Numbered from the stretch's first letter, positions 18,602-28,024 are shown. The stretch: DNA of 64,000 nt from Bordetella parapertussis (GCA_945906815.1 CAMDRT010000008.1:62001-126000); one strand, 5' to 3'. The notes: generated by a model from the letters alone, not told the origin. Made by a program: numbers and translations.

Positions 18602-18760
18602 AGGCGTGTAGCGTACGTGCGCGCGATGGCAATGGCGCCAGCGACGCCGGTGGCGTTGTCCATCGCACTCTCGGCAAGATGATGGCCGTCGATAACGATG
18701 CTAACGCGTGGGTGCATCCTGCCGTGCAGGCGCGCCGCCTCGCGCTGCACGAAATTCCCA
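18602..18760 (-). pseudogene. Possible fragment of an M28-type zinc peptidase
   Basis: The minus strand encodes MHPRVSIVIDGHHLAESAMD followed by NATGVAGAIAIARTYA, with GC-rich third codon positions typical of a real gene here. The pattern of His/Asp plus DNATG resembles the first metal-binding segment of M28-like aminopeptidases. No start, stop or flanking domain fits. It abuts the carboxylase relic at about 18602, so two truncated genes in opposite orientation appear joined. Family assignment is tentative. Confidence 0.35.
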
Positions 18761-18815
18761 GCCTCCTCGGCTTGATGTATGATGCTTGATGTTTGATGCA
18801 CAACCAGAGGCCCTT

Positions 18816-19046
18816 ATGCGCACTACGCTGGCAATCGATGATGACGTTTTGGCTGCGGCAAAGGGACTTGCAGCCCGGCAAAATAAAACCATAGGCGAGG
18901 TGATATCCGAACTCGCGCGGCTATCGCTGCGCCCCACTGCGGCTCGCGCGAAGTTGCGTAACGGCGTGCCGTTGATTCCGGTTGGCGCCAACGCATCGCC
19001 GGTAACGCTGGATGCAGTCAATGCGCTGCGCGACGAATCGCCTTGA
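18816..19046 (+). CDS. vapB: VapB-like antitoxin
   Basis: The 76-residue protein begins MRTTLAIDDDVLAAAKGLA, a ribbon-helix-helix DNA-binding start, followed by ARQNKTIGEVISELARLSL and a proline/arginine-rich tail that would wrap the toxin. ATG at 18816 has AGAGG upstream. It overlaps the PIN toxin gene by four bases (TTGA), a standard antitoxin-toxin layout. RHH antitoxins of this kind repress their own promoter together with the toxin. Confidence 0.87.
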   Translation: MRTTLAIDDDVLAAAKGLAARQNKTIGEVISELARLSLRPTAARAKLRNGVPLIPVGANASPVTLDAVNALRDESP

Positions 19047-19486
19047 GCACAGCACGAACGTTTCTGCTCGACGTCAATGTGTTGATCGCCCTGATCGATC
19101 CGGCGCATGTTCATCACGACGCCGCGCATGCGTGGTTCAAAACGCGTGGCCAGCGCAGTTGGGCCAGTTGTCCGCTGACTGAAAATGGCGTAATTCGCAT
19201 CGTCAGCCATCCGAAATACCCCAATTGCATCGGTTCGCCTGGATTGGCGATTGAAATCATGACGCGTCTGTGTAAATTGCCCGGCCATATTTTCTGGCCG
19301 GACGACATCAGCCTCGCCGACGACAAGCACATCGACAGTGAAAGGCTGCTCGGCAGCGCCCAAGTGACGGATACCTACCTGCTGGCGCTAGCGCGCGCCC
19401 ACGACGGGCACTTGGCCACCCTCGACAAGCGGCTGGTTGCCGACGCCGTGCGTGACGGACGTGCCGCGCTACATGTGATCCAATAA
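19043..19486 (+). CDS. vapC: VapC-like PIN-domain ribonuclease toxin
   Basis: A 147-residue PIN protein with the acidic site residues in place: D10 (LLDVNVLIAL), E46 (LTENGVIRI), D109 (VTDTYLLALA) and D127 (TLDKRL). PIN toxins cleave tRNA or rRNA when not bound by antitoxin. It starts with TTG overlapping the vapB stop. The pair lies between the relic copy and the intact copy of the carboxylase 5' end, which suggests it arrived with, or caused, that rearrangement. Confidence 0.9.
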   Translation: MSTARTFLLDVNVLIALIDPAHVHHDAAHAWFKTRGQRSWASCPLTENGVIRIVSHPKYPNCIGSPGLAIEIMTRLCKLPGHIFWPDDISLADDKHIDSERLLGSAQVTDTYLLALARAHDGHLATLDKRLVADAVRDGRAALHVIQ

Positions 19487-19515
19487 CACATTAAATTTAC
19501 TAGAGACACAACGCC

Positions 19516-21075
19516 ATGACCTGGCAACCCGAACTCGACGAACTGCGCGCACGCGAGGCGCTTGCGCGGCAAATGGGCGGCGCGGACAAGGTGAAGCGCC
19601 AGCACGACGGCGGACGACTCACGGTACGCGAACGCATCGACGCCTTGCTTGATAAGGCGAGTTTTCATGAAGTCGGCGCTGTTGCCGGCAAAGCCAGCTA
19701 CGACGATGCCGGCCAGCTTACTGCGTTGCAGGCAGCCAACTGCGTATTCGGACGCGGCACCATAGCCGGCCGGCCGGTGGTGGTGTGCGGCGACGATTTC
19801 ACCGTGCGCGGCGGCTCAGCGGATGCCACCATCAAGGAAAAAACCGTGATGGCGGAGCAGATGGCGCACGAGTTTCGCTTGCCGATCATCCGCATCATCG
19901 AAGGTTCGGGTGGCGGCGGTTCGGTGAAGACCATCGAGACCACCGGGCGCGCCAACCTGCCGGGTCGCGTCGCGGGTAGTGCGGGCTATCACTGGGCGGC
20001 GGTGAATCTGGGCACAGTGCCGGTGGTGGCGCTGGGACTCGGTTCGGTAGCCGGGCTGGGCGCAGCAAGGGTTGCGGCGAGCCACTACTCGGTGATGACC
20101 AAGACCACCTCGGCGATGTTTGTAGCCGGGCCGCCGGTAGTGGAACGCATCGGCCAGAAACTCACCAAGCAGGAACTCGGCGGCTGGGAGATTCAGACCA
20201 AGGCCGGCGCAGTGGATCATGCGGTCGATACCGAGGCAGAAGCCTTCGCCTGCGCGCGGCGCTTTTTGTCGTATCTGCCGTCATCTATCTATGCCACGCC
20301 GCCGCTGGTGCCGTACGCAGAAGAGGCAAGGCGCGACCCTGAAGCGCTGCTCAAGATCATCCCCAAAGACAGCCGCCGCGTGTACCAGATGCGCCCGCTC
20401 ATCGAGACGCTGGTGGATCACGACAGCTTTTTTGAAATGGGCCGCATGTTTGGCCGCTCCATTATCACCGGGCTGGCGCGTATCGAGGGCCGCCCGGTAG
20501 CGGTGATGGCGGGCGATCCGTATCACTATGCCGGCGCATGGACCGCGGACGCCTGTGCCAAAATCATCCGCTTTGTCGATCTGGCACAAACCTTTCACCT
20601 GCCGGTGCTGCATGTAGTCGATTGCCCCGGATTTCTGGTGGGGTTGGAAGCGGAGAAAACCGCGACCATACGTGCCGGTGTGCGCGCGATGACAGCCATC
20701 GATCAGACCACAGTGCCGTGGTGCTCTATCCTCGTACGCAATGTATTCGGTGTGGCCGGCGCCCTGCATCAGCCGCCGGGAAGATTAGCGCTGCGTTATG
20801 CGTGGCCGTCGGCGCGCTGGGGCTCATTGCCGCTGGAAGGCGGCATAGAAGCGGCGTATCGCGCGGACCTCGATGCGGCCGCCGATCCGGTAGCCAAGCT
20901 CGCCGAAATCGAGAAGCGTCTCAATATGCTGCGTTCGCCATTTCGCACTGCGGAAACATTTTGGGTCGAGGAGATCATTGATCCGCGTGACACGCGTAAA
21001 CTGCTTTGCGAATTTGTTCACCTCGCGGAACCGTTGCTGACGCCGGGGCGAGCTTCGTTTACGATGCGGCCGTGA
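19516..21075 (+). CDS. Acyl-CoA carboxylase beta (carboxyltransferase) subunit
   Basis: The 519-residue protein matches biotin-dependent carboxyltransferases (propionyl/methylcrotonyl-CoA type): N-terminal GGADKVKRQHDGGRLTVRER, an oxyanion-hole region GSGGGGSVKTIETTGRANLPG in the first crotonase fold, and ADACAKIIRFVDLAQTFHLPVLH with DCPGFLVG in the second. It would transfer CO2 from carboxybiotin to an acyl-CoA. No biotin carboxylase or carrier gene is nearby, so the partner must be elsewhere. It is followed by an acyl-CoA synthetase and a Bug receptor on the same strand, suggesting uptake, CoA activation and carboxylation of one acid. Confidence 0.87.
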   Translation: MTWQPELDELRAREALARQMGGADKVKRQHDGGRLTVRERIDALLDKASFHEVGAVAGKASYDDAGQLTALQAANCVFGRGTIAGRPVVVCGDDFTVRGGSADATIKEKTVMAEQMAHEFRLPIIRIIEGSGGGGSVKTIETTGRANLPGRVAGSAGYHWAAVNLGTVPVVALGLGSVAGLGAARVAASHYSVMTKTTSAMFVAGPPVVERIGQKLTKQELGGWEIQTKAGAVDHAVDTEAEAFACARRFLSYLPSSIYATPPLVPYAEEARRDPEALLKIIPKDSRRVYQMRPLIETLVDHDSFFEMGRMFGRSIITGLARIEGRPVAVMAGDPYHYAGAWTADACAKIIRFVDLAQTFHLPVLHVVDCPGFLVGLEAEKTATIRAGVRAMTAIDQTTVPWCSILVRNVFGVAGALHQPPGRLALRYAWPSARWGSLPLEGGIEAAYRADLDAAADPVAKLAEIEKRLNMLRSPFRTAETFWVEEIIDPRDTRKLLCEFVHLAEPLLTPGRASFTMRP

Positions 21076-21118
21076 GATTAAGAAACATCCCACGCGCATC
21101 CCTCTCACTTCACTACTT

Positions 21119-21227
21119 CGTCATTCCAGCGCAAGCGGGGATTCAGTTCGTTCACGCATGTGCCACATCAGATTCAAGCGCCTCGGCGTGGATAACGCAC
21201 TGGAGTCCAGCATTCGCTGGAATGACG
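21119..21227. repeat. Inverted-repeat element (CGTCATTCCAGCG ends)
   Basis: Perfect 13-base inverted ends, CGTCATTCCAGCG at 21119-21131 and CGCTGGAATGACG at 21215-21227, enclose about 80 bases. This is the widespread proteobacterial intergenic element of the CGTCATTCCxGCG...TGGAATGACG type. It lies between the carboxylase and acyl-CoA synthetase genes. A related hairpin lies at about 61360-61423. Confidence 0.75.
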
Positions 21228-21258
21228 GGTCTTTTCAATCTGCCTAACTCGTAACACC

Positions 21259-23370
21259 ATGACCACCAAACCCCACCTAGATTTGTCGCGCCTGCTCACC
21301 CCGCAATCCATCGCCATCATCGGCGCATCCAGTAACGACACCTCAATCAGCGGACAACCGCTGCGCCTGATGCTCGATGTGGGCTACGCCGGAAAAATCT
21401 ATCCGGTCAATCCCAAGCGCGAAGAAGTGCAGGGGGTGAAGGCGTACCCCGATGCGCAATCGATACCCGGCCCCTGCGACGTGGCGCTGGTGGCCGTGTC
21501 GGCGGCGCAGGTGCCGCAGGCGCTGCGTGATTGCGGCAAGGCCGGCATCCCCTTCGCGGTGGTGCTGGCCGGCGGCTTCGAAGAAATCGGCGAGGCCGGC
21601 AGGGCGATGCAACGCGAGCTCGATGCCGCGATCAAGGACAGCGGTGTGCGCGTGGTCGGCCCTAATTGCATCGGCGTGGCCAACATCGCGACGCGCGCAT
21701 TCTGCGCCTTCGGCGGCGCGCTCTACGACAAAAGCCTAGAACCGGGTCCGGTGGCGGTGGTGTCGCAAAGCGGCGGTGTGGGTCTGTCCATGATGGCACA
21801 CGCCCATGCGCGCGGCGTCGACACCCGCTACCTGGTTTCGTGCGGCAATGAAGCCGATCTGAATTTTTTTGATTTCTGCCACACGCTGCTCGGTCAGGAC
21901 GATGTGCAGTTGATCCTGGCGTACCTGGAATCGAGCACCGAAGGCGTAAAACTGCGCGCACTCGGCCAGCGCGCGCTGCAACTCGGCAAGCCGATTATTT
22001 TGCTTAAAGTCGGCAACAGCGGTGCCGGGCGGCGCGCGGCAGGTTCGCACACCGGCAAACTCACCGCCGACTACACGTTGTTCAAGACGGCGTTTCGTGA
22101 AGGCGGTTTCATCGAAGCGCAGGACCTGCATGAACTCGCCGATGTCGCCAAGCTAGTGCTCGGCGGACGTTACCCCAAGGGCCGCAACATCGGCGTGCTC
22201 ACCGGCTCCGGCGGCTGGGGCGTGATGGCGGCGGAAGCGTATGAGCGCAATGGACTTCATCTGCCCCTGCCCTCGCTGGAAACCGCCGAAAAATTAAAAG
22301 CTGTGGTCGCCGACTACGGCTCGCGCGGCAACCCCATCGACACCACGCCGGTATACGGCAAGCAACACACGGTGCTTGAAATTATCGTCGATGAGCCGAA
22401 CTGGGACATGCTGCATGTGCGCAGTGCTGGCGGCCCCATACTCAAAGAGTGGCTGCCGAAATTTCTAGACATCGCCAAGCGTACCGACAAGCCGATTATC
22501 GTGGGCTGGTCACCGGTGCCCGGACTGGATCTTGACATCAAAACCGAGCTGGAAAAGAACGGCATTTATTGCCCCAGCTTCGCCGCCGACGCCGGACGCG
22601 CCGTCGGCTTGTTCACCGATTTTGCGCTAAAGCGGCAGCAGTATCTCTCGCGCAGCGATATACCCGAAGCGCGGCCTGTAGTTAAGCAAACACTAGCATT
22701 GAGCAAGCACACCGGCGCGCTGGCGGAACACCTGTCCAAGCAATGCCTCGCGCGCTACGGCATACCTGCAACCCTAGAAGTGCTGTTGTCGCTGGACGAA
22801 ATACTGGCGCTCAATGACAACCCGGTGACGTTTCCGGTGGCGGTCAAGCTCGCCTCCGCCGATATTCCCCACAAGACCGAAGCCGACGCCGTGCGCCTCG
22901 GCGTAAAATCACTCGCAGAACTCAAAGCCGCGGCGCAAGCCGTAACCGCGGGCGGACGCAAACACGCGCCCCACGCGCGCATCGATGGCATCTCGGTACA
23001 AGAAATGGCCTCCGGCGTAGAGATGATCGTGGGCGCGGTGAACGATCCGCACTTCGGCCCCTACGTGATGGTGGGCCTGGGCGGCGTGCTCACCGAAGTG
23101 CTGCACGACGTGGCGCATCGCTTTGCGCCGGTGACAACGGCAGATGCCCGCGACATGCTGGCGGAGTTAAAAGGCGCGAAAATCCTCGAAGGCTATCGTG
23201 GCGCGCCGCCGCTCGATGTGGATGCCGTTGTCGACGTGCTGGTGCGCCTGTCGTGGCTGATCCAAGATCATCGCGAGCACGTGGCCGAAATCGACATCAA
23301 TCCGCTGTTTGTGCGGGCGCGTGGTCAGGGCGTGGTTGCGGCAGATGCGCTGGTGGTTTTGCACGGCTGA
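21259..23370 (+). CDS. ADP-forming acetate/acyl-CoA ligase (fused alpha-beta)
   Basis: The 703-residue protein has the order CoA-binding domain (LTPQSIAIIGASSN near residue 15), succinyl-CoA-ligase-like domain with the phosphohistidine loop AAGSHTGKL (about H264), and a C-terminal ATP-grasp domain (KLASADIPHKTEADAVRLGV, later GPYVMVGLGGVLTEV). It activates a carboxylic acid to its CoA thioester with ATP giving ADP and phosphate. Position after the carboxylase beta subunit and before a Bug receptor supports a role in catabolism of an imported acid. Confidence 0.9.
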   Translation: MTTKPHLDLSRLLTPQSIAIIGASSNDTSISGQPLRLMLDVGYAGKIYPVNPKREEVQGVKAYPDAQSIPGPCDVALVAVSAAQVPQALRDCGKAGIPFAVVLAGGFEEIGEAGRAMQRELDAAIKDSGVRVVGPNCIGVANIATRAFCAFGGALYDKSLEPGPVAVVSQSGGVGLSMMAHAHARGVDTRYLVSCGNEADLNFFDFCHTLLGQDDVQLILAYLESSTEGVKLRALGQRALQLGKPIILLKVGNSGAGRRAAGSHTGKLTADYTLFKTAFREGGFIEAQDLHELADVAKLVLGGRYPKGRNIGVLTGSGGWGVMAAEAYERNGLHLPLPSLETAEKLKAVVADYGSRGNPIDTTPVYGKQHTVLEIIVDEPNWDMLHVRSAGGPILKEWLPKFLDIAKRTDKPIIVGWSPVPGLDLDIKTELEKNGIYCPSFAADAGRAVGLFTDFALKRQQYLSRSDIPEARPVVKQTLALSKHTGALAEHLSKQCLARYGIPATLEVLLSLDEILALNDNPVTFPVAVKLASADIPHKTEADAVRLGVKSLAELKAAAQAVTAGGRKHAPHARIDGISVQEMASGVEMIVGAVNDPHFGPYVMVGLGGVLTEVLHDVAHRFAPVTTADARDMLAELKGAKILEGYRGAPPLDVDAVVDVLVRLSWLIQDHREHVAEIDINPLFVRARGQGVVAADALVVLHG

Positions 23371-23446
23371 CCGATAGTGTTTATGATGACTGCGTACACC
23401 AAGACACTGTGCCCGCGTTCATCCGGGCCATGCGCGAGGACTAGCC

Positions 23447-24439
23447 ATGAACGCCACCACGCCGGCCGCACCCCTACGCAAGCTCACCATTGCGCTCACC
23501 GGCGGATTGCTTTTCGCACTGCACAGTAGCGGCGCCACGGCTCAGGGATACCCAGCGAGGCCTGTGCGCGTGGTGAACGTGGCTGCGGGCTCTCTCGCTG
23601 ACACCGTCACGCGCCTCACCTTCGCCCACGTCTCCGAAGCGTTGGGCCAGCAATTCATCATCGACAGCCGCCCCGGCGCCGGCGGCAACATTTCGGCCGC
23701 GATTGTCGCCAAATCGCCTGCGGACGGCTATACGCTTTATCTGGTGGTACAGAACGTGATGACGGTCAATCCGTTTCTGTACGCAAAGCCCGGCTTTGAT
23801 CCGCTGCGCGATTTCGAAACGATTTCAATGGTCGCAAAAATCAGCGAAGTTCTGATCGTGCATCCGTCACTCGGCGTGAAGTCGCTCACCGCCTTTGTGC
23901 GCCTGGCGCAGGCGCGGCCAGGGCAGGTCAACTACGCGAGCGCAGGCAACGGCCATCCCACGCACTTGATGATGGAGCTGTTGCAGCGCAAGGCCGCGAT
24001 CCGGCTCGAGCACGTGCCTTACAAAACCACGCCGCAGGCGGTGCTGGGGGTGATCGGCGGCGAGGTGGGTGTGCTGAATATCGCCATCGGACTGGTGCGC
24101 CCGCATATCGCGAATGGCAAGCTCGTTGCCCTCGCAAAAACAGGCTATCCCTCGCCGGACGCATTGCCGGACATCCCGGCGCTCACCGCAAGCTATCCCG
24201 ACGCCGAATACGTTCCGTACCTGGCGACGTTCGCCCCGAAGGGGGTGCCGGGGGATATCCTGGCCAGGCTCAACGTGGCTATCGGGCGCGCACTCGCGGC
24301 ACCCGAAATCGTGTCACGGCTGCGCGAGCTCGACCTGACCGCAGCACCCAGCTCTCCCGCAGAGCTTGAAAAAACTATCCGCGCAGACATGGCCGTCAAC
24401 CGCGAACTGGTGAAGAGCATCGGACTGAAGCTCGACTGA
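23447..24439 (+). CDS. Bug-family TTT substrate-binding protein
   Basis: A 330-residue receptor with signal peptide (LLFALHSSGATAQG) and a Bug domain. The first ligand loop is atypical (VVNVAAGSLADTVTR lacks the usual PxPPGGxxD), while DSRPGAGGNISAAIVAKSPADGYT and VNYASAGNGHPTHLMMELL are normal. GAGGACT precedes the ATG. It is the third gene of the carboxylase-synthetase unit, so its ligand may be the acid those enzymes use. Confidence 0.88.
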   Translation: MNATTPAAPLRKLTIALTGGLLFALHSSGATAQGYPARPVRVVNVAAGSLADTVTRLTFAHVSEALGQQFIIDSRPGAGGNISAAIVAKSPADGYTLYLVVQNVMTVNPFLYAKPGFDPLRDFETISMVAKISEVLIVHPSLGVKSLTAFVRLAQARPGQVNYASAGNGHPTHLMMELLQRKAAIRLEHVPYKTTPQAVLGVIGGEVGVLNIAIGLVRPHIANGKLVALAKTGYPSPDALPDIPALTASYPDAEYVPYLATFAPKGVPGDILARLNVAIGRALAAPEIVSRLRELDLTAAPSSPAELEKTIRADMAVNRELVKSIGLKLD

Positions 24440-24495
24440 ATAGCGCTTTGCCCTCAGGCCCGCTCGCGGGGCCGGGGAAGCGGCTATGCGTTGAC

Positions 24496-24517
24496 AGGCA
24501 AAAGGCAAGGCCTGACC
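24496..24517 (+). repeat. Solo copy of the RAYT-flanking 22-base repeat
   Basis: AGGCAAAAGGC followed by AAGGCCTGACC matches 20 of 22 bases of the repeat at 54524-54545 beside the RAYT gene. It lies in the convergent gap between two Bug genes. Confidence 0.7.
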
Positions 24518-24535
24518 CCAATGGTGCCCCACTGG

Positions 24536-25498
24536 CTAGTCCGCGCGCAGGCCTGTCGCCTTCACGATCTTCCCCCACTTCGCGATTTCGCTGCGCGTGA
24601 AAGCCGCGTACTCATCGGGCGTGCTGGTCACCACTTCGAGTCCCGCGTGGTAGAGCCGCTCCTTCACGTCCGCGAGATGCAGCAACTTCACCGTCTCCGC
24701 GTGCAGCCGCGTGATGACAGCCGCCGGCGTGCCAGCAGGCGCCACCAGCCCGTACCATGATCCCGCCTCATAGCCAGGAACGCCCGCCTCCGCGACAGTG
24801 GGAATATCCGGCATCGTGGGCGAGCGCCGCGCCGGCGTAACCGCGATCCCGCGCAGCCTGCCCGACTTCACGTAGGTGATCGCCGACGGCATGGTCGCGA
24901 AGCACACCGAAACTTCGCCGCCGACCAGTGCAATCATGGAAGGGCCGCCGCCCTTGTACGGCACATGCACCATCTTCACGCCGGTGAGACTGCTGAAGTA
25001 TTCCCCCGCGAGGTGCGCGGCCGAGCCGCTGCCGGAAGATGAATAGGAGAGCTGCCCCGGCCGCGCACTCGCAAACGCGATGAATTCCTTGACCGACTTC
25101 ACAGGAACCGAGGGATGCGTGACCAGTATCAGCGGCGTGGTGGCGAGCAGCGTGATGTGCGCAAAATCCTTTACTAGGTCGAAATTGAGCCGGGTGTAGA
25201 GGGTCTGCCCGATGGCGTTGGTGATGGTGGGGACGACCAGCGTGTAGCCGTCCGGCGGCGATTTCGCCGCTATTTCCATGCCGATATTGGCGCCGCCGCC
25301 CGGCCGGTTTTCCACCACGACCTGCTGGCCGAGCTGCTCGGTCAACTTCAGCGCCACGATGCGCCCGATGGTGTCGGTGCCGCCGCCCGGCGGAAACGGC
25401 AGAATCAGCCGCACCATCTTGTTGGGGTACTGCGCGTGCGCAGCACCCGCCACCGCGGCGGCACCAGCGATGAAGCCCCACACCAGGAACATTTTCAT
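24536..25498 (-). CDS. Bug-family TTT substrate-binding protein
   Basis: The 320-residue protein starts at ATG 25498 (GAGGGG upstream) with signal peptide ending AGAAHAQ. The mature Bug fold has LILPFPPGGGTDTIGR, VVENRPGGGANIGMEIAAKSPPDGYT and LSYSSSGSGSAAHLAGEYF. It is monocistronic and convergent with the previous Bug gene. It is not closely similar to that neighbour, so the adjacency is not a recent tandem duplication. Ligand unknown. Confidence 0.9.
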   Translation of the reverse strand: MKMFLVWGFIAGAAAVAGAAHAQYPNKMVRLILPFPPGGGTDTIGRIVALKLTEQLGQQVVVENRPGGGANIGMEIAAKSPPDGYTLVVPTITNAIGQTLYTRLNFDLVKDFAHITLLATTPLILVTHPSVPVKSVKEFIAFASARPGQLSYSSSGSGSAAHLAGEYFSSLTGVKMVHVPYKGGGPSMIALVGGEVSVCFATMPSAITYVKSGRLRGIAVTPARRSPTMPDIPTVAEAGVPGYEAGSWYGLVAPAGTPAAVITRLHAETVKLLHLADVKERLYHAGLEVVTSTPDEYAAFTRSEIAKWGKIVKATGLRAD

Positions 25499-25624
25499 GA
25501 AAATTCCCCTCTGTATCATGTGCTTCAGACCCTAGCCCGCGTTCATCAGTATGCCATGATCCGCCCTTTTATACGCTCCTTATGCTGAATGGAAATGCAT
25601 ACCCAGAGGGCTGATCGTGGCGTT

Positions 25625-26335
25625 TTAGTACGGCTTGCCAGCAGGCGCCGGTGCCGATCCGGGCGGCGGCGCTGACGGCGCTGCTTCGGCAACATAAATT
25701 TCCACGCGGCGGTTTTTCGCGCGGCCCATTTCCGAACTGTTGTCCGATACCGGCTGGCGCGCGCCCTGGCCGCTGATGCCGATGCGGTTGCTGGCCACGC
25801 CGCGTGCAGCGAGATAATTGCGCGTGCTGGCGGCGCGATTCAGCGATAGCGGATCGTTGATAGCGTCGTTGCCGGTGCTGTCGGTATGGCCGACGATAGT
25901 CACGGTAGTGGTGGCGTGATCGCGCAAGCTGCTGGCAAAGCGATCCAGGAGCGGCGCGAAGTTCGGGCGTACATCGCTGCGGCCGGTGTCGAACGAAATG
26001 TCGCTGGGGATTTCGAGCTTTAATTGATTGTCGGGCGTTTGCACCACAGCCACACCGCTGCCCTTGGTGGCCTGTTCCATCGCCTGTTTTTGCTGCTGCA
26101 TGCGCTGCGACCAGATGTAGCCCGCGCCCGCGCCGATGGCGCCGCCGATTAGCGCACCGGTGCCCGCGCGTGCGCCGCGATTGCCGCCGCTCACCGCGCC
26201 GATCACCGCACCGGTTGCCGCACCGACACCCGCGCCGGTTGCCGTGCCCTTTTGGGTCGGCGTCATGGTTTCGCAGGCGGTTAATCCGACAGCGGCTACT
26301 GCAATGCCCAGCGCATAGCGAATTTGTCGATTCAT
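25625..26335 (-). CDS. OmpA-family lipoprotein with glycine-zipper
   Basis: The 236-residue protein starts with a lipoprotein signal (AVAAVGLTAC), then a Gly-rich zipper segment (GAGVGAATGAVIGAVSGG) that may insert in the outer membrane, and a C-terminal OmpA peptidoglycan-binding domain with GHTDSTGNDAINDPLSLNRA and GRAKNRRVEIYV. It resembles the YiaD type. AGGAGA precedes the ATG at 26335. It is alone in its unit and probably links outer membrane and cell wall. Confidence 0.92.
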   Translation of the reverse strand: MNRQIRYALGIAVAAVGLTACETMTPTQKGTATGAGVGAATGAVIGAVSGGNRGARAGTGALIGGAIGAGAGYIWSQRMQQQKQAMEQATKGSGVAVVQTPDNQLKLEIPSDISFDTGRSDVRPNFAPLLDRFASSLRDHATTTVTIVGHTDSTGNDAINDPLSLNRAASTRNYLAARGVASNRIGISGQGARQPVSDNSSEMGRAKNRRVEIYVAEAAPSAPPPGSAPAPAGKPY

Positions 26336-26457
26336 TGTCGTCTCCTGAATGTTTGAGGTTGCCCGCGATAGCGCGACGCTGCGGGCCGCAGCCACAATGG
26401 TACGATAACCAAAGACCTTACCAGGACCCAAGGGCGCCGAGGCGCGTGTATCAGCGG

Positions 26458-26973
26458 TTACGCCGTAGCGGTGGATGGCGACGCCGGCAGTGGTGCAACC
26501 CTCTCAGCGTCCCAGGGGCCAGGGAAGCGGCCGCGGCTGACTTTGTCGCGGCTGAACACGTGGTAGTCGACCGGCCACTCGGCCCGAGGCATCTCATAAT
26601 AGACCTCTACCCCGTTGCCGTCCGGATCGCGCAGATAAATGCCCAGCGAGATGCCATGATCGGTGACGTGCTCGATCGGCTGTCCCAGATCCTTGGTGTG
26701 CGCATAGAAATCCTTGAGATCGTCGAGGCTTGCGACCCGCCAGGCCATATGGTTGAGGCCGATCTGCTGGCGCTGCGGCAACGGCGCGTCGTCGCCCAAC
26801 TGCATCACCGCGACCTCGTGCGACTGGTCGGTATCTGCCGACATAAACGCGGCCCGACCCGGCCGATACTCATAGCAGTGCAGGCCCAGCAGGTTCTGGT
26901 ACCAGGCTTTCGACTTCTCGGCGTTGCGCACGTAGATGTTGACGTGCCCCAAATACATCGGTCGCTTTGACAT
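26458..26973 (-). CDS. VOC-family (glyoxalase/extradiol-dioxygenase-like) protein
   Basis: A 171-residue protein with two beta-alpha-beta-beta-beta modules. Likely metal ligands are His in LGHVNIYV, His in LNHMAWRV and Glu in GNGVEVYYE, the pattern of catechol 2,3-dioxygenase-type and fosfomycin-resistance-type VOC proteins. The DPDGNG turn is typical. A long Pro/Ala-rich C-terminal tail has no recognisable motif. It is adjacent to a Bug receptor gene upstream on the same strand (49 bases), so it may act on the imported compound. Confidence 0.82.
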   Translation of the reverse strand: MSKRPMYLGHVNIYVRNAEKSKAWYQNLLGLHCYEYRPGRAAFMSADTDQSHEVAVMQLGDDAPLPQRQQIGLNHMAWRVASLDDLKDFYAHTKDLGQPIEHVTDHGISLGIYLRDPDGNGVEVYYEMPRAEWPVDYHVFSRDKVSRGRFPGPWDAERVAPLPASPSTATA

Positions 26974-27022
26974 GGCTGCCTCCCTCGGGTTGATTGACGT
27001 TGGCGCGGGATTAACGAATGAA

Positions 27023-28024
27023 CTATGCGCCGGTGGCCAATCCCGCGTCCTTGATGATCTTGCGCCAGCGTTCGGTTTCGCTGTTGATTTTTTCCATTAC
27101 CTGCTGCGGCGTGCCCGTCGCAGGCTCGGCGCCCTGCAGCAGTATGCGGTTGCCGAATTCGGTCGAAGTGACGATGCGGTTCACCTGCGCGTTGAACTTT
27201 GCCGCAATCGCCTTGGGCGTGCCCGCCGGCAGCAGCAGGCAGAACCAGGTGGAGGAATTAAAACCCGGATAGACTTCGGCAATGGGGGCTGCGTCGGGGG
27301 CCAAACGGCTGCGCACCGGGTGCCCACTGGCGATGAGCCTTAGCCGTCCCGAGCGCACGTGCGGCAGCAGTTGCGGTATCCCCGTAAACAGGAAGTGCAT
27401 CTCCCCAGCAATGAGATCGGTCATCGCCGGGCCACCACCCTTGTACGGCACGTGAACGAAGCGCATGCCCGAGCGGATCTTCAGCAACTCGCCGGCAAGA
27501 TGGTTGGGCGTGCCAGCGCCGGGCGAGGCGAGGTTGAGACCGGCGGGGCGCGACTTGGACAAATCGATCAACTCGCGGATGTTGTTCACCGGCAGCGCGC
27601 TGGGCACGGCGACCATAAAAGGGACGTCCGCCAGCATCCCGATAGGCTCAAAATCGCGCAGCGGATTGTAATTGGCCGGCACGCCGAACAAGGGGCTGCT
27701 GACCAGACCACCCGAGGTGCCCAACATCATGGTATAGCCGTCGGGCGTGGCTTTCGCGGTGATGCCGTGGCCGATGGTGGCAGAGGCGCCGCCGCGATTA
27801 TCGACGATCACTTGCTGTCCCCAGGCCTCGATGAGATGCGGAGCAAGCTCACGCGCGACAATATCGGTGCCGCCGCCCGGAGGATAGGGCACGATAAAGC
27901 GGATCGGACGCGACGGGTAGTTGCGCGCCGACGCATCGCTGAGCGGTTGCGCCTGCGCGCCGAAAGCTATCCACGTGACACTCAAGCCCCATGCTGCGCA
28001 GGCCCTGGCTGTGTAGCGCGTCAT
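27023..28024 (-). CDS. Bug-family TTT substrate-binding protein
   Basis: About 333 residues from ATG 28024, six bases after GGAGGA. Signal peptide ends FGAQAQ; the mature part has FIVPYPPGGGTDIVAR, VIVDNRGGASATIGHGITAKATPDGYT and LNLASPGAGTPNHLAGELL. It is divergent from the racemase-like gene at 28273. Copy 4 of the AT-rich motif lies 128-149 bases upstream. Ligand unknown. Confidence 0.9.
   Translation of the reverse strand: MTRYTARACAAWGLSVTWIAFGAQAQPLSDASARNYPSRPIRFIVPYPPGGGTDIVARELAPHLIEAWGQQVIVDNRGGASATIGHGITAKATPDGYTMMLGTSGGLVSSPLFGVPANYNPLRDFEPIGMLADVPFMVAVPSALPVNNIRELIDLSKSRPAGLNLASPGAGTPNHLAGELLKIRSGMRFVHVPYKGGGPAMTDLIAGEMHFLFTGIPQLLPHVRSGRLRLIASGHPVRSRLAPDAAPIAEVYPGFNSSTWFCLLLPAGTPKAIAAKFNAQVNRIVTSTEFGNRILLQGAEPATGTPQQVMEKINSETERWRKIIKDAGLATGA

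Noticed and set aside
18532..18801. Functional 89-residue minus-strand gene
   Set aside because: It has no ribosome-binding site, its ends are antisense to the carboxylase relic, and only the middle resembles a protein family; treated as a fragment.
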